Source: Odontocerum albicorne (taxonomy: Eukaryota > Arthropoda > Insecta > Trichoptera > Odontoceridae). From it: DNA of 64,000 nucleotides. A model generated the notes under the pieces. The model saw only the letters and a list, made by a program, of their open reading frames with translations, was not told the origin of the DNA and made no database searches. Below are positions 34,284 through 44,970 of this stretch, one piece after another (position 1 is the first letter of the stretch; each line of letters opens with the position of its first letter). The stretch is from the NCBI GenBank assembly GCA_949825065.1, contig OX463856.1, positions 15,484,948 to 15,548,947 of the forward strand. The letters run 5' to 3'. Both the position numbers and the translations under genes were made by a program.

Positions 34284-34850
34284 CAATATGAAATCGGAGA
34301 GTTAAATGCTCAGATTGCACACCAATAGGTATTAGATAAAATTCATCACTAACAAGGGTCCCTGCGATGAGCAGATAATGTGCGGAATTCAGATGGCTAA
34401 AGGAGCGAGCCAGATGGTGAGCAAGACAATATGAAATCGGAGAGTTAAATGCTCAGATTGCACACCAATAGGTATAAGATAAAATTCATCACTAACAGGG
34501 GTTCCTGCGATGAGCAGATAATGTGCGGAATTCAGATGGCTAAAGGAGCGATCCAGATGGTGAGCAAGACAATATGAAATCGGAGAGTTAAATGCTCAGA
34601 TTACACACCAATAGGTATAAGATAAAATTCATCACTAACAGGGGTTCCTGCGATGAGCAGATAATGTGCGGAATTCAGATGGCTAAAAGAGCGAGCCAGA
34701 TGGTGAGCAAGACAATATGAAATCGGAGAGTTAAATGCTCAGATTGCACACCAATAGGTAGAAGATAAAATTCATCACTAACAGGGGTTCCTGCGATGAG
34801 CAGATAATGTGCGGAATTCAGATGGCTAAAGGAGCAAGCCAGAAGGTGAT
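34284..34850. repeat. Tandem array, four units of 143 bp
   Basis: Units start at 34284, 34427, 34570 and 34713 with constant 143-bp spacing. They differ at only a few bases (for example cgagccag, cgatccag or caagccag). The last unit ends near 34848 where aaggtgatctggg diverges. GC content is higher than the flanks. No coding motif was seen. A young minisatellite or satellite fragment. Confidence 0.95.
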
Positions 34851-35479
34851 CTGGGATCGAGGATTCCTACGAAAAACGAAGGCTCAATGGATGCAAAGTC
34901 TCGTTTTCTTAGTGCGGAGACCTGGAAACTCGAGGCACGCAATATACAAAACATTAATGGTATTGGAAATATTGGAGGTGGCTCTTGCACATTTTTTGGA
35001 CCGCCAGAAGAGTTTATTGTTCTATTATTGAAGACCTCGGGGCTGTTTGCGTGTGGAAGAAGAATCTGGCAGTTCTTTAGACATATCACGCGAAAGAGGA
35101 TAAGATCATTGAGTGGTTAATTCTGGTGGAAAATGTGAATGGCAAAAAAAATGTGAATGTGAATGGTAGCTGGATGCATATTATAAGTGACATCACTCAG
35201 GGAAAGATATCGCTTGTGTTGGAGAAAGAGGATAAATTACAATGGTAATCAAGATCCTTCAAATTGAGACAACGACCGAGAACAAGAATAATAAGTCAAT
35301 TAGGGCTAGTTTAGAAAGTATGTAGGAGATATACGGGAACAATAAAAACTCTTTTTTCCCTTATTTATTCATTTCACATAACAAAAAATGATACAATAAT
35401 AACATCGCACAAGTGTAAATCCTAAATGTATTGTAATAATCTTAAAAACCTATTTCCCTTCCCCTATCATGTTAAAATA
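34851..35479. other. Unassigned sequence beside the 143-bp array
   Basis: Two overlapping open frames of 74-87 codons on opposite strands (34807-35120) have no recognised motif. The word aatgtgaatg is repeated near 35130-35165. Confidence 0.4.
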
Positions 35480-35930
35480 ATATCTACAGGTACCGTAGAC
35501 CTGCTGATTGACTAACTAGGAATTTCTCATTATTTAAAATAACACATAGAAAACAATATCTAGATATAGGTGAGAGTTGCAATTTTATAGTTCAAGGAAC
35601 AAAATTAAAAAATCCACAATTGCAAGAAATTACAAACAATAACCACATTCAAATAAGTAAAGTATGTACAAATAAAAATAATTTTACATTTCAACGCAAA
35701 AAAAAAAACTGTGGACGAAAAGAAAGTAATATCCAAGCCATGATTTATTTATTCAATGTGCAACATTTTCGCAGATTCAGCAATGCCCTGAAAAAGGAGC
35801 AATTCCTTCAGTGTGTATTAGAGCTTTAAAATAGTAAACGACTTCCACTTATCTGGCAATGCGTTATACATCCTTCTTACCGTATTTCAGGTTTTAGTCT
35901 GTATTATATATATCTACTGCTTTGCAAGCT
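35480..35930 (+). repeat. Dispersed repeat family Y, copy 2
   Basis: The reverse complement of 24990-25470 aligns here (see that entry). It ends with cttccactta, ggcaatgcgttatacatcc and ccgtatttcaggttttag. A third, shorter match is at 49320-49450. Confidence 0.65.
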
Positions 35931-36570
35931 TGCATTGAATTTGGAGACGCGTGAAAAGTTAGTTACTCTCTCTGGAAAGTTTATTCAAGCTGTATGGCTA
36001 CATAAAATGTTAACTGTATTTCTGGACGTCAGAGCCAACTGAGTTTTAACTTAAATGCGTTTAAATATACAAACGTAATTTGTTGGAGAATGGAGATTCA
36101 GTTCCATAGAACCTATCCAGTTGAAGTAATCTCTGCTTACTTTCATATATGGTTAATTTATTTGGAAATGAAGGTTGGTACATTAAAAAAAATTAAACGT
36201 TTTTTTGACAGGTTTTCTGTGAAAGAAAAACTGGTTCTTTTACATCTGGAAGTTTTTTTAAAATTTTATTTAATAAAGTAATCTATGACACAAACATTTG
36301 TCAAAGGCTATGTATATCTGTCAAACAAATGTATATCTTGAGACCTAATCTAATTTATATATTATAACTATGAACTAACTTCGTTTTAATCTCGTACATG
36401 TCATTTTATTTAAAAAAAATCTTAGTATTTAATTTCTTACCTTATTTACATTTTAATGGTAATTGAAAAAATATTACATTAATTATAATACCCTTTAACC
36501 CTATTTTCCCTTCTTTATCCTTGAACAAATTCCTTTCCTTGTTTGGTAGCTGAGCTGGTTGGTTGTAAAA
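35931..36570. other. Unassigned A+T-rich sequence
   Basis: Nothing recognised except ttatccttgaacaaatt near 36516, which resembles 61079 (ttatccttgaacgagtt), hinting at one more low-copy repeat. Confidence 0.4.
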
Positions 36571-36742
36571 AAAACTGTATAGCAATAAGCATATCAGATG
36601 TAACACACCTCAAAACTGTATAGCAATGAGTCCATCAGATGTAACATGTCACAAAACTGTATAGTAATAAATAAGCCCATCAGATGTAACATGTCACAAA
36701 AACTGCATAGAAAGAAGCCCATCATATGTAACATGTCACAAA
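36571..36742. repeat. Tandem array, four units of ~41-46 bp
   Basis: Units start near 36571, 36612, 36653 and 36699. Each carries aaaactgtatagcaat, aagcccatcagatgtaac and atgtcac. The unit length varies because of small insertions. A minus-strand frame through it just repeats the unit and is not a gene. Confidence 0.85.
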
Positions 36743-36869
36743 AAAACGTAATAAATAAGAAAATGGTACCCAATTCTAGCAGGTTTTTATTTTTGAACAT
36801 TTCAAAAATATTATAATTCACTATAGTTACAGTAACTCATTAAATTAATTCGTTGTTATATATTTCAAT

Positions 36870-37033
36870 CTGTATGGTAATCTATTCCAACTAACCTGAA
36901 AGGTATTAAACAGACCTTAAGTGAAAACCAGACAAAAGCTCTTTAAAAATAAATTGAGTTCCAGCGGGAATTGAAACCAATATCCCCCATACTGTATACA
37001 TGCGTTTTACCAACTAGGTCATTGAGGTTGTTT
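36870..37033 (-). mobile_element. SINE-1 copy
   Basis: On the plus strand the order is reversed: cttaagtgaaaaccaga, ttccagcgggaattgaaacc (B box complement) and ttttaccaactaggtcattg (A box complement), then aggttgtt. Nearly full length. Confidence 0.75.
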
Positions 37034-37529
37034 AATTCATTCAAACATTAGGTCACACCAAAAGATTTTTTTAAAGATAAGTACTAAAACTCATAACAAT
37101 GATTATTTCATTTGAATGTATACGTCTAACTAACCTTAGTTACGTAGAACGTATACGTCTAACTAAACGTTAATCATCCTTAAAAAAAAACACTTTTTAC
37201 CTTGTTGAACAATCGCTTGGATATCTTAATGCTGGAACCAAGACTCCATTATGAGCTGACAGTTACATTTCCCTTAAAATGCTTCAGTCGGCAATCCAAT
37301 TGTATAACCCAGGATCCACTCTGCTATTCGATGAAACATCTGACGTTTCGAAAAAATCACATAAATTTTCATATACGAGCATTTATTTAATTATTAATAA
37401 AGTTTTTGTATTGTTTTCTTTTTTATATTTTCATATTTTGAAATGTTATTGTGTTTGACTTTTGATTGATGAGCATATAGTTTAATCCTTTTATTTAACC
37501 TAATTATTTATTGATTTATTTTCTTAATT
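37034..37529. other. Unassigned A+T-rich sequence
   Basis: The phrase acgtctaactaa is repeated near 37122 and 37152. Nothing else recognised. Confidence 0.4.
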
Positions 37530-37800
37530 GAGGTTTCATATCACACTGTGTTTTAGATGTGTATTGAGTGGGCAAATTATGCGAGTATTTTTTTATTTCT
37601 CAGTTTATCTAAATAGATTTTGTTTTATGTTTTTTTTTAAGAATCTTTCATACTCGAGATACACCCCTGGACCTTTTGAGTTCTGATTTGTGGTGTGCTG
37701 TAGTATTTAGCTACTTATTTCTAATTGTATTGTAGTATTTTGATGGTGATACCCAATAATTAGATTTAATATTCATGTTTACTTTTAATTTAAATTTAAA
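37530..37800. repeat. Dispersed repeat family Z, copy 2
   Basis: Partner of 16160-16430. It is followed directly by a LINE-A end on the plus strand. Confidence 0.5.
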
Positions 37801-37814
37801 GAATAAAATGAGCT

Positions 37815-38200
37815 GATGCATAAAGAATACATATGATGTATGATATAATATGAAACGAAGTTATAAGGGATGAATGTGAAATTAAGATAACGTGATGTAT
37901 AAGACGAAGAGAAGCACCCTAGAGTTGCTTTGAGTATTTAGAACGAAAAAATTTAGTGAGTGAAAAAATACTAATTTGTAGTCCAAATGTGAATAAAAGC
38001 ATGGTAGAGAAATACTAAGGAAAGTACGAGTATGTTTGTATCAAATGAATGATATTTTGAAAGAGGAAAACGTAGATTGTAAGAGAAATTATAGGAGTTG
38101 TGTGAGAAAGTGTATGGATGTGGAAAAAGCGAAGAATATGTATTAAGACAGAAAAGTCTGGCGCTCTATCTTCTCTGTTTACCCCAGCATGGAAATAGTG
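37815..38200 (+). pseudogene. LINE-A 3' end
   Basis: The sequence runs gttataagggatgaatgtga (RDE-E), aagcaccctagagttgcttt (L-W-F), then atgaatgatattttgaaaga, gtgtgagaaagtgtatggat (VRKCMD), gtggaaaaagcgaagaata (VEKAKN), gacagaaaagtctggcgctc (DRKVWR) and tctctgtttaccccag. The frame is broken. At 38025-38032 a TACGAGTA interrupts a stretch that is continuous in the 20449 copy. Confidence 0.75.
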
Positions 38201-39279
38201 CGAAGGTTGTAAATATTTCAACTATCTTAATGGCCAAATAAAATAAAAGGTAACCTGTTAAATATTCATTATTTGTAACTTTTTCTAGGTAAAAAAATTG
38301 ACATTAAATTGTGACGAGGGCAAAAAAGTTTGACAAACACCCGATTGGCGGTAGGCATAAAGGAAAATGGTCTTTACTCGAGAACGGCCCACTCAGTTAC
38401 TCTCTAATTCTTTGATGAAAGAGTGCAGAGGATCTGTAACAGTATCCAAAATGTTTAATATCGAATTAAGATTTTTCGTAAAAGTTAATTATTAATAATT
38501 TTTATTCGTAATTTGTGAAAAAAGATTTTCTATTCTGAAAACCGTTGAAGTATTTTTTCAGTTTTCAATTCAATTCACTTTTACAAAAAAAAAAAAAAAA
38601 CCTGATACTCGTAGTGCACCAACCAAAGGAGATATACGAGTACATATACATATTTATTGGTCATCAAAGGTTTTGTTTTTGGTTGTTTTACACATCTGCT
38701 AATAATATTGAAATTTCTTTTAAATATGAGGAATTGTATTAAATGGTAGAGAAAGATCAAGGATAGATTATTTAAGGATAGGGGGCTGGAGACGATTGCT
38801 GGGTATTTCATTGAAGAAACAACGATTAAATGTTACTATAATAGAAAAAAATTAACAGAAATGGTTTCAAAGTTGTGAAATATTTGGTTACATTTCGCGC
38901 AAAAATGTCATAGAAACTAATGGTAACTGACGATGTGGAGGGTTGCAAGAGCCAAAGTATGTCAACTATGCACACTGGAGCGACCAGATGAACAGTGCTA
39001 CGAGCCTGCCTGGTCATAAACTGTTCGGGCGGTGGAACGCCGAGAAGACTGTAGAAGAATGTGCACAACTTACAGCAATTTCAGTGTGAATCACATTCCT
39101 CAGCATTGAGGTCATGCCGCACAAGAATAATTATTTGATTTGTTCAGATTTTTCATTATAAGAACCCACAACAATGTATTCATCCATTTTATATAAATAA
39201 TTGCTGCAGGTAATAAGGTGTATTGATGGAGGTAACAAGTTATAAGGCGTTCTAAGTACCTTTGAGCAAATAAATCTCA
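38201..39279. other. Unassigned sequence
   Basis: No element recognised. The 38940-39110 interval is GC-richer and translates without clear motifs in six frames. Confidence 0.4.
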
Positions 39280-39430
39280 ATGTCTTCAACAATGATTGTG
39301 CTAGTACCAAGTTTGACGTATGGAAGCAGTCACTTAGTTGCAAATGAGTGATACAAGAGGATTAAATGCGATGGAAATACATGTCTTACGTAGAATATCG
39401 AGTATTAAAATGTTTGATCGTGTAAAAAAT
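39280..39430 (+). pseudogene. LINE reverse transcriptase fragment
   Basis: The translation gives MIVLVPSLTYGSSHL and then NAMEIHVLRRISSIKMFDRV. These match the LINE block (-VLVPTL-YGSE-W ... INAVEM--LR-I-G-S--DR-RN). One frame shift lies between. Confidence 0.65.
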
Positions 39431-39454
39431 GGTTATATAAATAAAAACTTATTT

Positions 39455-39565
39455 ATAGTTAATTACTTAACACTGTGGAGATTTAAAGACATGGCAGTTT
39501 GTTTAGTCCAGCACTGTGTATTTCACTCCACTCGTGCATAACGGTATAACCCTACGTATTTTATT
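39455..39565 (-). mobile_element. Short hammerhead-like element, truncated
   Basis: The plus-strand words tttatagttaattacttaac, ctgtggagatttaaagac, cactgtgtattt, cact and aacggtataaccctac match the left halves of 46534, 46868 and 54500. Together with 40105-40180 in the opposite direction it forms an interrupted inverted repeat. Confidence 0.55.
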
Positions 39566-40104
39566 TAACCTTTCCCTTCCTGTGCTAAAAAAATCTGCGC
39601 GTTCCGGTGGTGTGTATTCAATACACATGTAAAAATGAACGATTTCAAATCGGAAAAATAAGAATATTCATATCCAATCGCTTAAATTAATTAAATTTGA
39701 AGTCAAAAGTTAAAATAATTGAAATTAAATTGCTGAAAACATGAAAAAGACCACCTCACATGGATGCCCGCGATCTACTGAAGCGACCGAACTGAGATTA
39801 TATTTCTTGCGTTCCCATATACCAAAGCAGAGTGAGACGTGAATAGCGTCGCTTCCTCACCCATAGCGATTTTGGAATTAATATACCTACGTCACACACT
39901 GGCACACGTTTGATTGTATTGGTGAATTTTTTCCCGATTTTCACAAAATATCTCTAATGTGGCCGATACGTGCTAATTATTATTAAAAAATATGTTTCAT
40001 TCAGTGCGTAAATGTATCACGGAGGAATACCTAAAATCTGAACCCAGGATTTTTTTTTATTTATAGAGATATTAAAGTTATTAGAAGCAATGTGTACTAG
40101 TTAC
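39566..40104. other. Insert between two halves of a hammerhead-like element
   Basis: About 540 bases lie between the inverted halves. The left edge reads TTAACCTTTCCCTTCCTGTG and the right edge, reverse-complemented, reads aTAACCCTCCCCTACATGTG. Both have gtgtgt and a/gtacacat further in. It may be a piggyBac-like MITE, but one flank is TTAT rather than TTAA and the edge overlaps the host repeat. Confidence 0.35.
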
Positions 40105-40182
40105 ACACCACATGTAGGGGAGGGTTATACCGTTATATAAAGTAGAATAAAAAGTGTTGGACTAAGCAAATTATAAAACAAA
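40105..40182 (+). mobile_element. Short hammerhead-like element, second half
   Basis: gggttataccgttatataaa, gtagaataaaaagtgttgga and ctaagcaaatta follow the tail of 46868 and 54500 (gggttataccgtt, tggaataaacagtgtttgat, aaaacaaatta). Confidence 0.55.
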
Positions 40183-40237
40183 ATAAAAACTGTTTGTTAG
40201 TAGTGATGGATGTAATAAGAACAATAAAGAAAGGAGC

Positions 40238-40462
40238 TTTGAGATAGCCTCATTGATAAAATTAGTGACGAAAGACTTATGAAACTAATATACTCGTTTA
40301 TATCCAAAGCGAATAGAAAGCAAAAAAGAGTTCCCGTTCGTACCTAGATTTTTCAAAAAAGGTTCTAATCTGGTTATCACATCAAACTTGTTCAGCTCCT
40401 TTCTGATTTGTTGGTTGATTTCCACTTGGCAATAAACCCGCTGAATTAAAATATATACAACA
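40238..40462 (+). mobile_element. SINE-1 copy (first of a close pair)
   Basis: Head gagatagcctcattgataa, a B-box region ttcccgttcg, a body ctaatctggttatcacatc and gatttgttggttgatttcc, and a tail acttggcaataaacccgctg. Only about 25 bases separate it from the next copy in the same direction. Confidence 0.7.
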
Positions 40463-40487
40463 AACATTTGCAAATGTACACTTCAGA

Positions 40488-40660
40488 CAACCTTCGCGGC
40501 TTAGTTGATAAGACGTCTGTCTTACAACCTGAGTGCTGGTGTCCGATTCCCGTAATTACGAGTAGGAAAGAATTCCAATCAAGTTTTTCCCTTCAAGATA
40601 TAACATATTTTAAGTTGCTAAGAAGTATTTTCCAGTTTAATATTGTACTATATAATTTGA
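40488..40660 (+). mobile_element. SINE-1 copy (second of a close pair)
   Basis: Head caaccttcgcggcttagttg, ataagacgtctgtcttacaa, a B box tgtccgattcccg, a body ccaatcaagtttttccctt. A TACGAGTA (40557) sits within the conserved region after the B box. The tail is decayed. Confidence 0.75.
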
Positions 40661-41249
40661 GTGTAATTCATACAAACACTGTAAAGTAGCAAACAAATGA
40701 CGTATAGACTCAGGATACAGGTAAAATCCGAAATAAAACTGTTGGATTGCTGGTGATGATGATATTACCCACCATGTCCTATCAATTTTTCATCTTTAGC
40801 TCTAATACGAAACAAAAAAGGAGAACTGGATAATGTATTATACGAATCAATACGGCTCTTAATAAATGTAAGAATAAGAATATTGAGATGTTTATTTCCT
40901 TGGCGTAATGCTGGTCTGCCTTCGGGTTTCCATTACTGTCATTTGTCTCGCTTTATTCGTTTCACCCTCCATTCCAGGCCATTTTTCGCAACAATCTCTG
41001 CCATTTTTAATGCTCGAGAGTTTTTTTTTTCTCCCAATAGAACAACAACTGTTGTTTCTGGTTTGTTAACGGTAAACTGTATATACCTGTCAGAACGAAA
41101 GGAGGGAGAACAAAACTGGAATTGATATAAGGTGGAAGAAAACAAAAAAGTACAAATTGTATTAAATTAGGACAAATTGTGAAGAATAAATTATAACCAG
41201 AAAAAAACAAAGATTGATGATATTAGATTAGAACGAATATACATAAAAT
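40661..41249. other. Unassigned sequence
   Basis: Nothing recognised. Short overlapping frames on both strands near 40883-41210 have no motif. Confidence 0.4.
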
Positions 41250-42440
41250 CTCGACGTATCCTTTTCGGGGTAGGCTGAAAGGGAAAGGCGACAGACTTTT
41301 TTTTCGACACATATCTTTTACTTTTTATCCATACACCGTCTCATACAACTACGGTGTATCTTATTTTTACATTCCTTTCTATTAAAATATCATTCACCTA
41401 AAACAAGCATATCTTCTTTGATCTTCCTTTTCCATGCCTTCTACTCATATTTTCACTGTATATTTATCTGTTGGTTTTCCTTCGTTGATTGACATGACAA
41501 AACCATCTAAGAGTGCTCTTCTTAACCTTACTTCATATACCAACCTCAATTTCATTTTCATCTCTAATCTATTTACTCCGTGTTTTGTTATATATTGAAG
41601 CCTTGTATATTTTTCTCAGTTCACTTATTTTTAAAGCCTTTCTTCGGATGCTTTAATATTTTTCCACGTTTTACTTCTGCGTATCATACATAGTTAGTAC
41701 TAAAATACTGCTGTGGACTATTAGTTTCACAGATTTCGGTAATGTCTTGTTCGAGTATTAGTGTCCTAATGCGCCGTTGACTCTATCACTACACTTCGTT
41801 TTGTATCTCTGGTAACTCTTCCATCATCTGAGATAATACTAAATAAATAGCGAGATTCCCTAACCTTCTATTATATAATATTTCATAGCTTACCCATATT
41901 AAGCATACATTTTTTTGTTCACAGTTTTTACAACCATAACTTTGAATTACGCAACATTAATTCTAAGATATTTTACTTTGTACATCTCAAAGAACTTAAT
42001 AATCAAATTATGTTATGCACACAACAATGTTCATCAGAACACATCGATCCGTACACATTCCCATTCAACATCTGTATGGCACCCATTGACCTTTGTAGTT
42101 TCTTCGCACATAAATTTATGTCAAAATTAAACAACCAGGGGGACATAACAGATCCTTACTTAACCAATTTATATTTTTAAGCCACTCAATCAAGGAGCCG
42201 TTCACTTGAATATATGCTTTTCTTTCGGCGTATAACGATGCAATACCTTGTATTAAATTACATTCAACACCAATTTCATTCAATATTTTTCAAAACCTTT
42301 TATCATGCGATGATTTGATTATTTCATGTCCACAAATGTACAATGAACCTTTTTACTTTGGCCCTATTTTTTTTACCAAGTATACACAAAGAGAAACTTT
42401 GATCCGTATATCCTCTTTAACATATCCAAACCCCTAATTC
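41250..42440 (-). pseudogene. LINE-A, longest copy (RT palm to 3' end)
   Basis: On the minus strand the translation runs ECNLIQGIASLYAERKAYIQ and VNGSLIEW (near 42300-42180), then MSPWLFNFDINLCAKKLQRS (RT block 4, usually GC-MSPWLFN---D), then ISDDGRVTRDTKRSV (near 41810), then the usual 3' tip. This ties the many short LINE-A tails to a reverse transcriptase of the insect RTE-like type. The FADD catalytic box falls in a stretch too decayed to read. Multiple stops and shifts. Confidence 0.75.
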
Positions 42441-42639
42441 AGATATATTTAGCAACGTGGTCGGGAGGTAATAATATATTCGGCTCCAGTAATATAATAA
42501 TTGGGTTGAGAACCAATGGAGTAGGCACGGAACTAACTGTTCCTCATTACACATGTTGGCAACACTATTGCACGTGGAGAAGCAATAAAACTCTAAAATT
42601 ATTGCATAGATAAAATGGATGTTTCAAGTTAGCTGAAGA
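42441..42639. other. Unassigned sequence
   Basis: Nothing recognised. Confidence 0.35.
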
Positions 42640-42850
42640 AAGTAAATTTAAGATTATTTAGACATGCAAAGATAATGAATAACAAAAGAATGACCAAGCA
42701 AGTATACAAATCACAAACGCAAGACGTGCGTAGAAGAGGAATAACGAGGAATACATGGTGGGATAAAATGAAACCTGATTTTGAAAAAAATGTAAAGTAA
42801 TTTAAAAGTTCTTAATTGGAATATAAAAGTTGGGAGGGACACGACATAAT
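42640..42850 (+). pseudogene. LINE C-terminal fragment
   Basis: Open for about 50 codons: LRLFRHAKIMNNKRMTKQVY, then RRRGITRNTWWDKMKPD. This fits the LINE C-terminus (LRW-GH--RM---R--K--- ... G-RKRGRP---W-D---E). 5'-truncated. Confidence 0.65.
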
Positions 42851-43699
42851 GGTATGTAAATAATTAGGAATATCAATCTTGATAGTTATACGAATAAATC
42901 TGTTAAATTCACAAAACTGACGACAAGTCGCATATTAAACGAGTGAATATCGGACTTTAAAAAAGGTTCTAAAAAACGAGCAATATTTTTCAAAAGTTTA
43001 TTTAGTAAAATAAATTATGGCTTAGGCTGCTACCCCCAAAATAAAACCTCCACCCTGACAAGAGGTCCGATCTCCTCCATACCCATACCTTTTCGGTTTT
43101 GTGGTTTTCGTGGAAAAATGTTGAAATATCATGAAAGTTCTTATAGGGGGTGAGCCAATTAATTAGCGTTCCCCAAAGTAAATCTCTCTAACAAGCGGCT
43201 CGATGGTGCCCTGACATAATCCTGTTACTTTATGCCAAATCAGCGGGGATTAAACTTATTGCTTTTTTATTTAAGTATCTTTAATTTTTTTTTTCCCAAA
43301 ATATATTATTATTAAGCCCTTGTCCGTTTCGAGGAATTTTTACGCCCTTAAAAGTTTTGAAACGGGGTTGTTATTTGACGATTAAAATATTAATATCATT
43401 TTATGATTGAAACAAATAAATTTAATTTGAAAATAAAATGGTTTGTTTAAAGGATTATCATTCTCAACTTTCAAGTCTAATTATCTATTATCATATATTA
43501 TATTAACAGGGCTCTCTTTATAAAAGTTGTGTATTATATTATTCTTTTTCACTAAACATCACTGTCAATATTTTTCACTAAACATCACTGTCAATATTTT
43601 TTGGTGATATACTATATATGTAAGCTTGGAATGATCAGAAAGTTCGATAATTAGATGCCACATTTTTTGAGCGAAAAAATAATTAAACTTTTTTCTTCC
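42851..43699. other. Unassigned sequence
   Basis: The block 43040-43260 is GC-richer but matches nothing I know. At 43553-43605 a 26-base unit (ttcactaaacatcactgtca) occurs twice in tandem. Confidence 0.4.
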
Positions 43700-44370
43700 A
43701 CGCAAAGAAAATGAGTTTTTTTTTCGAGAAGCGATTGAAGGGAACTATTTATAGTTATAGATAGTTACCGACTATCTATAAATAGCTCGGAACTATCTAT
43801 AAGGGTAAAGGGAACAATTTATAAAAACGTTAGTCGAAAAACATTTTGAATATAGCAAAGTGCGCCAGCACAGATGATCAAAAAGACCGAAATGCACTCA
43901 AATGAGGTCATGCTGTGAATCTGGTGGGACTGGAAAGGTATGGTGTACTTCGAGGCATTTTCACCAAATCAAACATTAATTCTCAATAAGTATTGCTCAC
44001 AGTTGACCAAATTGAAGCAAATAATGAAAACTACAAGGACAGGTTTGCCAAAGAGGCGATAGAAAAGGTGCTGAGTTCCAGCATGATAACGTTAGACCAC
44101 ATGTTTCTAGGACACGTGGCCTAAATTTTATAACTTGGTCGAGATATTTAGTACATTCACTAAAAATTACCTTGTATTTTTTGGTCATTATTTGTCTTGA
44201 TGTTTGCAGAACTCTTTGAATGGTGTCAATTGGCAAACTTTTGTCAAAATCATTTAGATCAGTTTTTCATAAATAAATCCCAGGAATTTTACAAGAAAAA
44301 AAGTTTTAACTTCAGAAAGATGAAACAATGACAGTGATCAAAATGGCACATGTATAATTGATTTGTGAAT
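43700..44370 (+). pseudogene. Mariner transposase relic
   Basis: In order: YKNVSRKTF (near 43815), APAQMIKKTEMHSNEVML, IWWDWKGMVYFEAFSPNQT (43919-43975), NKYCSQLTKLK, QHDNVRPH (44079-44102, the second catalytic Asp box, family form HDNARPH), then LQNSLNG (near 44204) and a C-terminal LPERW-like stretch near 44310. This is the mariner family proper. The first catalytic region is scrambled by a local palindrome at 43740-43800. Frame changes between WWDWKG and HDN and several stops kill it. Terminal repeats were not identified. Confidence 0.85.
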
Positions 44371-44411
44371 TTATGTATAAATGGATTTAAAAACAATTTA
44401 AATATAACGAT

Positions 44412-44970
44412 TTAACAATGGAGGGTGCACCGCGGATGTTGACTATAGAATAAGTGTGGGATGGATGAAATTCAGATCAGTAATAGGAGTCTTGTGTGAC
44501 CCAAAAATGCATATAAAACTGAAAGGAAAGGTATACCAGACTATCGTTAGACCCGCAAATGTGTACGGCTCAGAATGCTGGACTGCGTACAGCTCCTACT
44601 CTAGGCAACTTGAAACAGCAGAAATGCGAATGCTAAGGTGGTTGGCAGGAGTATCACTGAAAGATAAAATTAAGAGCTTACGCATTCGTGGTAGCCTGGG
44701 AGTCACTGACATAAATAGTAAGCGGGAAGAGCGACAGCTGAGATGGTACAGGCACATAAGACGGAGACCACCAAACCATACTGTAAATCAGGCAATGTCT
44801 GTGGATCTTCCTCGACAGCCGTCCAGAGGAAGACCAAAGAACTCCTGGATTACTCAATGCTCCAAAATCCTGCAGAGAAACGGCTTAGATGAAAGCGACA
44901 CCCAGAGCCGAAGAAGATACAGCCTGAGAACGAGAAGAGCCGACCCCAACAGCCTACCTAGGAAATGAGT
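44412..44970 (+). pseudogene. LINE RT C-terminus, open for ~185 codons
   Basis: The frame is open from about 44412 (GGCTADVDYRISVGWMKFRS) to the stop at 44966. It reads VLCDPKMHIKLKGKVYQTIV, RPANVYGSECW, ETAEMRMLRWLAGVSLKD, RQLRWYRHIRRRPPNHTVNQ, then SRGRPKNSWITQC. This is the complete post-catalytic C-terminus of an RTE-like LINE. The catalytic palm is missing (5' truncation, or loss at the mariner boundary about 40 bases upstream). No initiating ATG belongs to it. The lack of stops means it is young. Confidence 0.85.

Noticed and set aside
34284..34850. CRISPR array or regulatory array
   Set aside because: The 143-bp units are adjacent without spacers, and no binding-site pattern was evident.
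36594..36821. Repetitive 75-codon minus-strand frame
   Set aside because: It is a translation of the 41-46 bp tandem array, with the same few residues repeated.
43040..43260. Mitochondrial DNA insert (NUMT)
   Set aside because: The composition looked different from the flanks, but no mitochondrial protein or rRNA sequence could be read in it.
43740..43800. Small palindrome with actatctata words as a functional element
   Set aside because: It lies in the decayed mariner and is simple enough to be a local slippage product.
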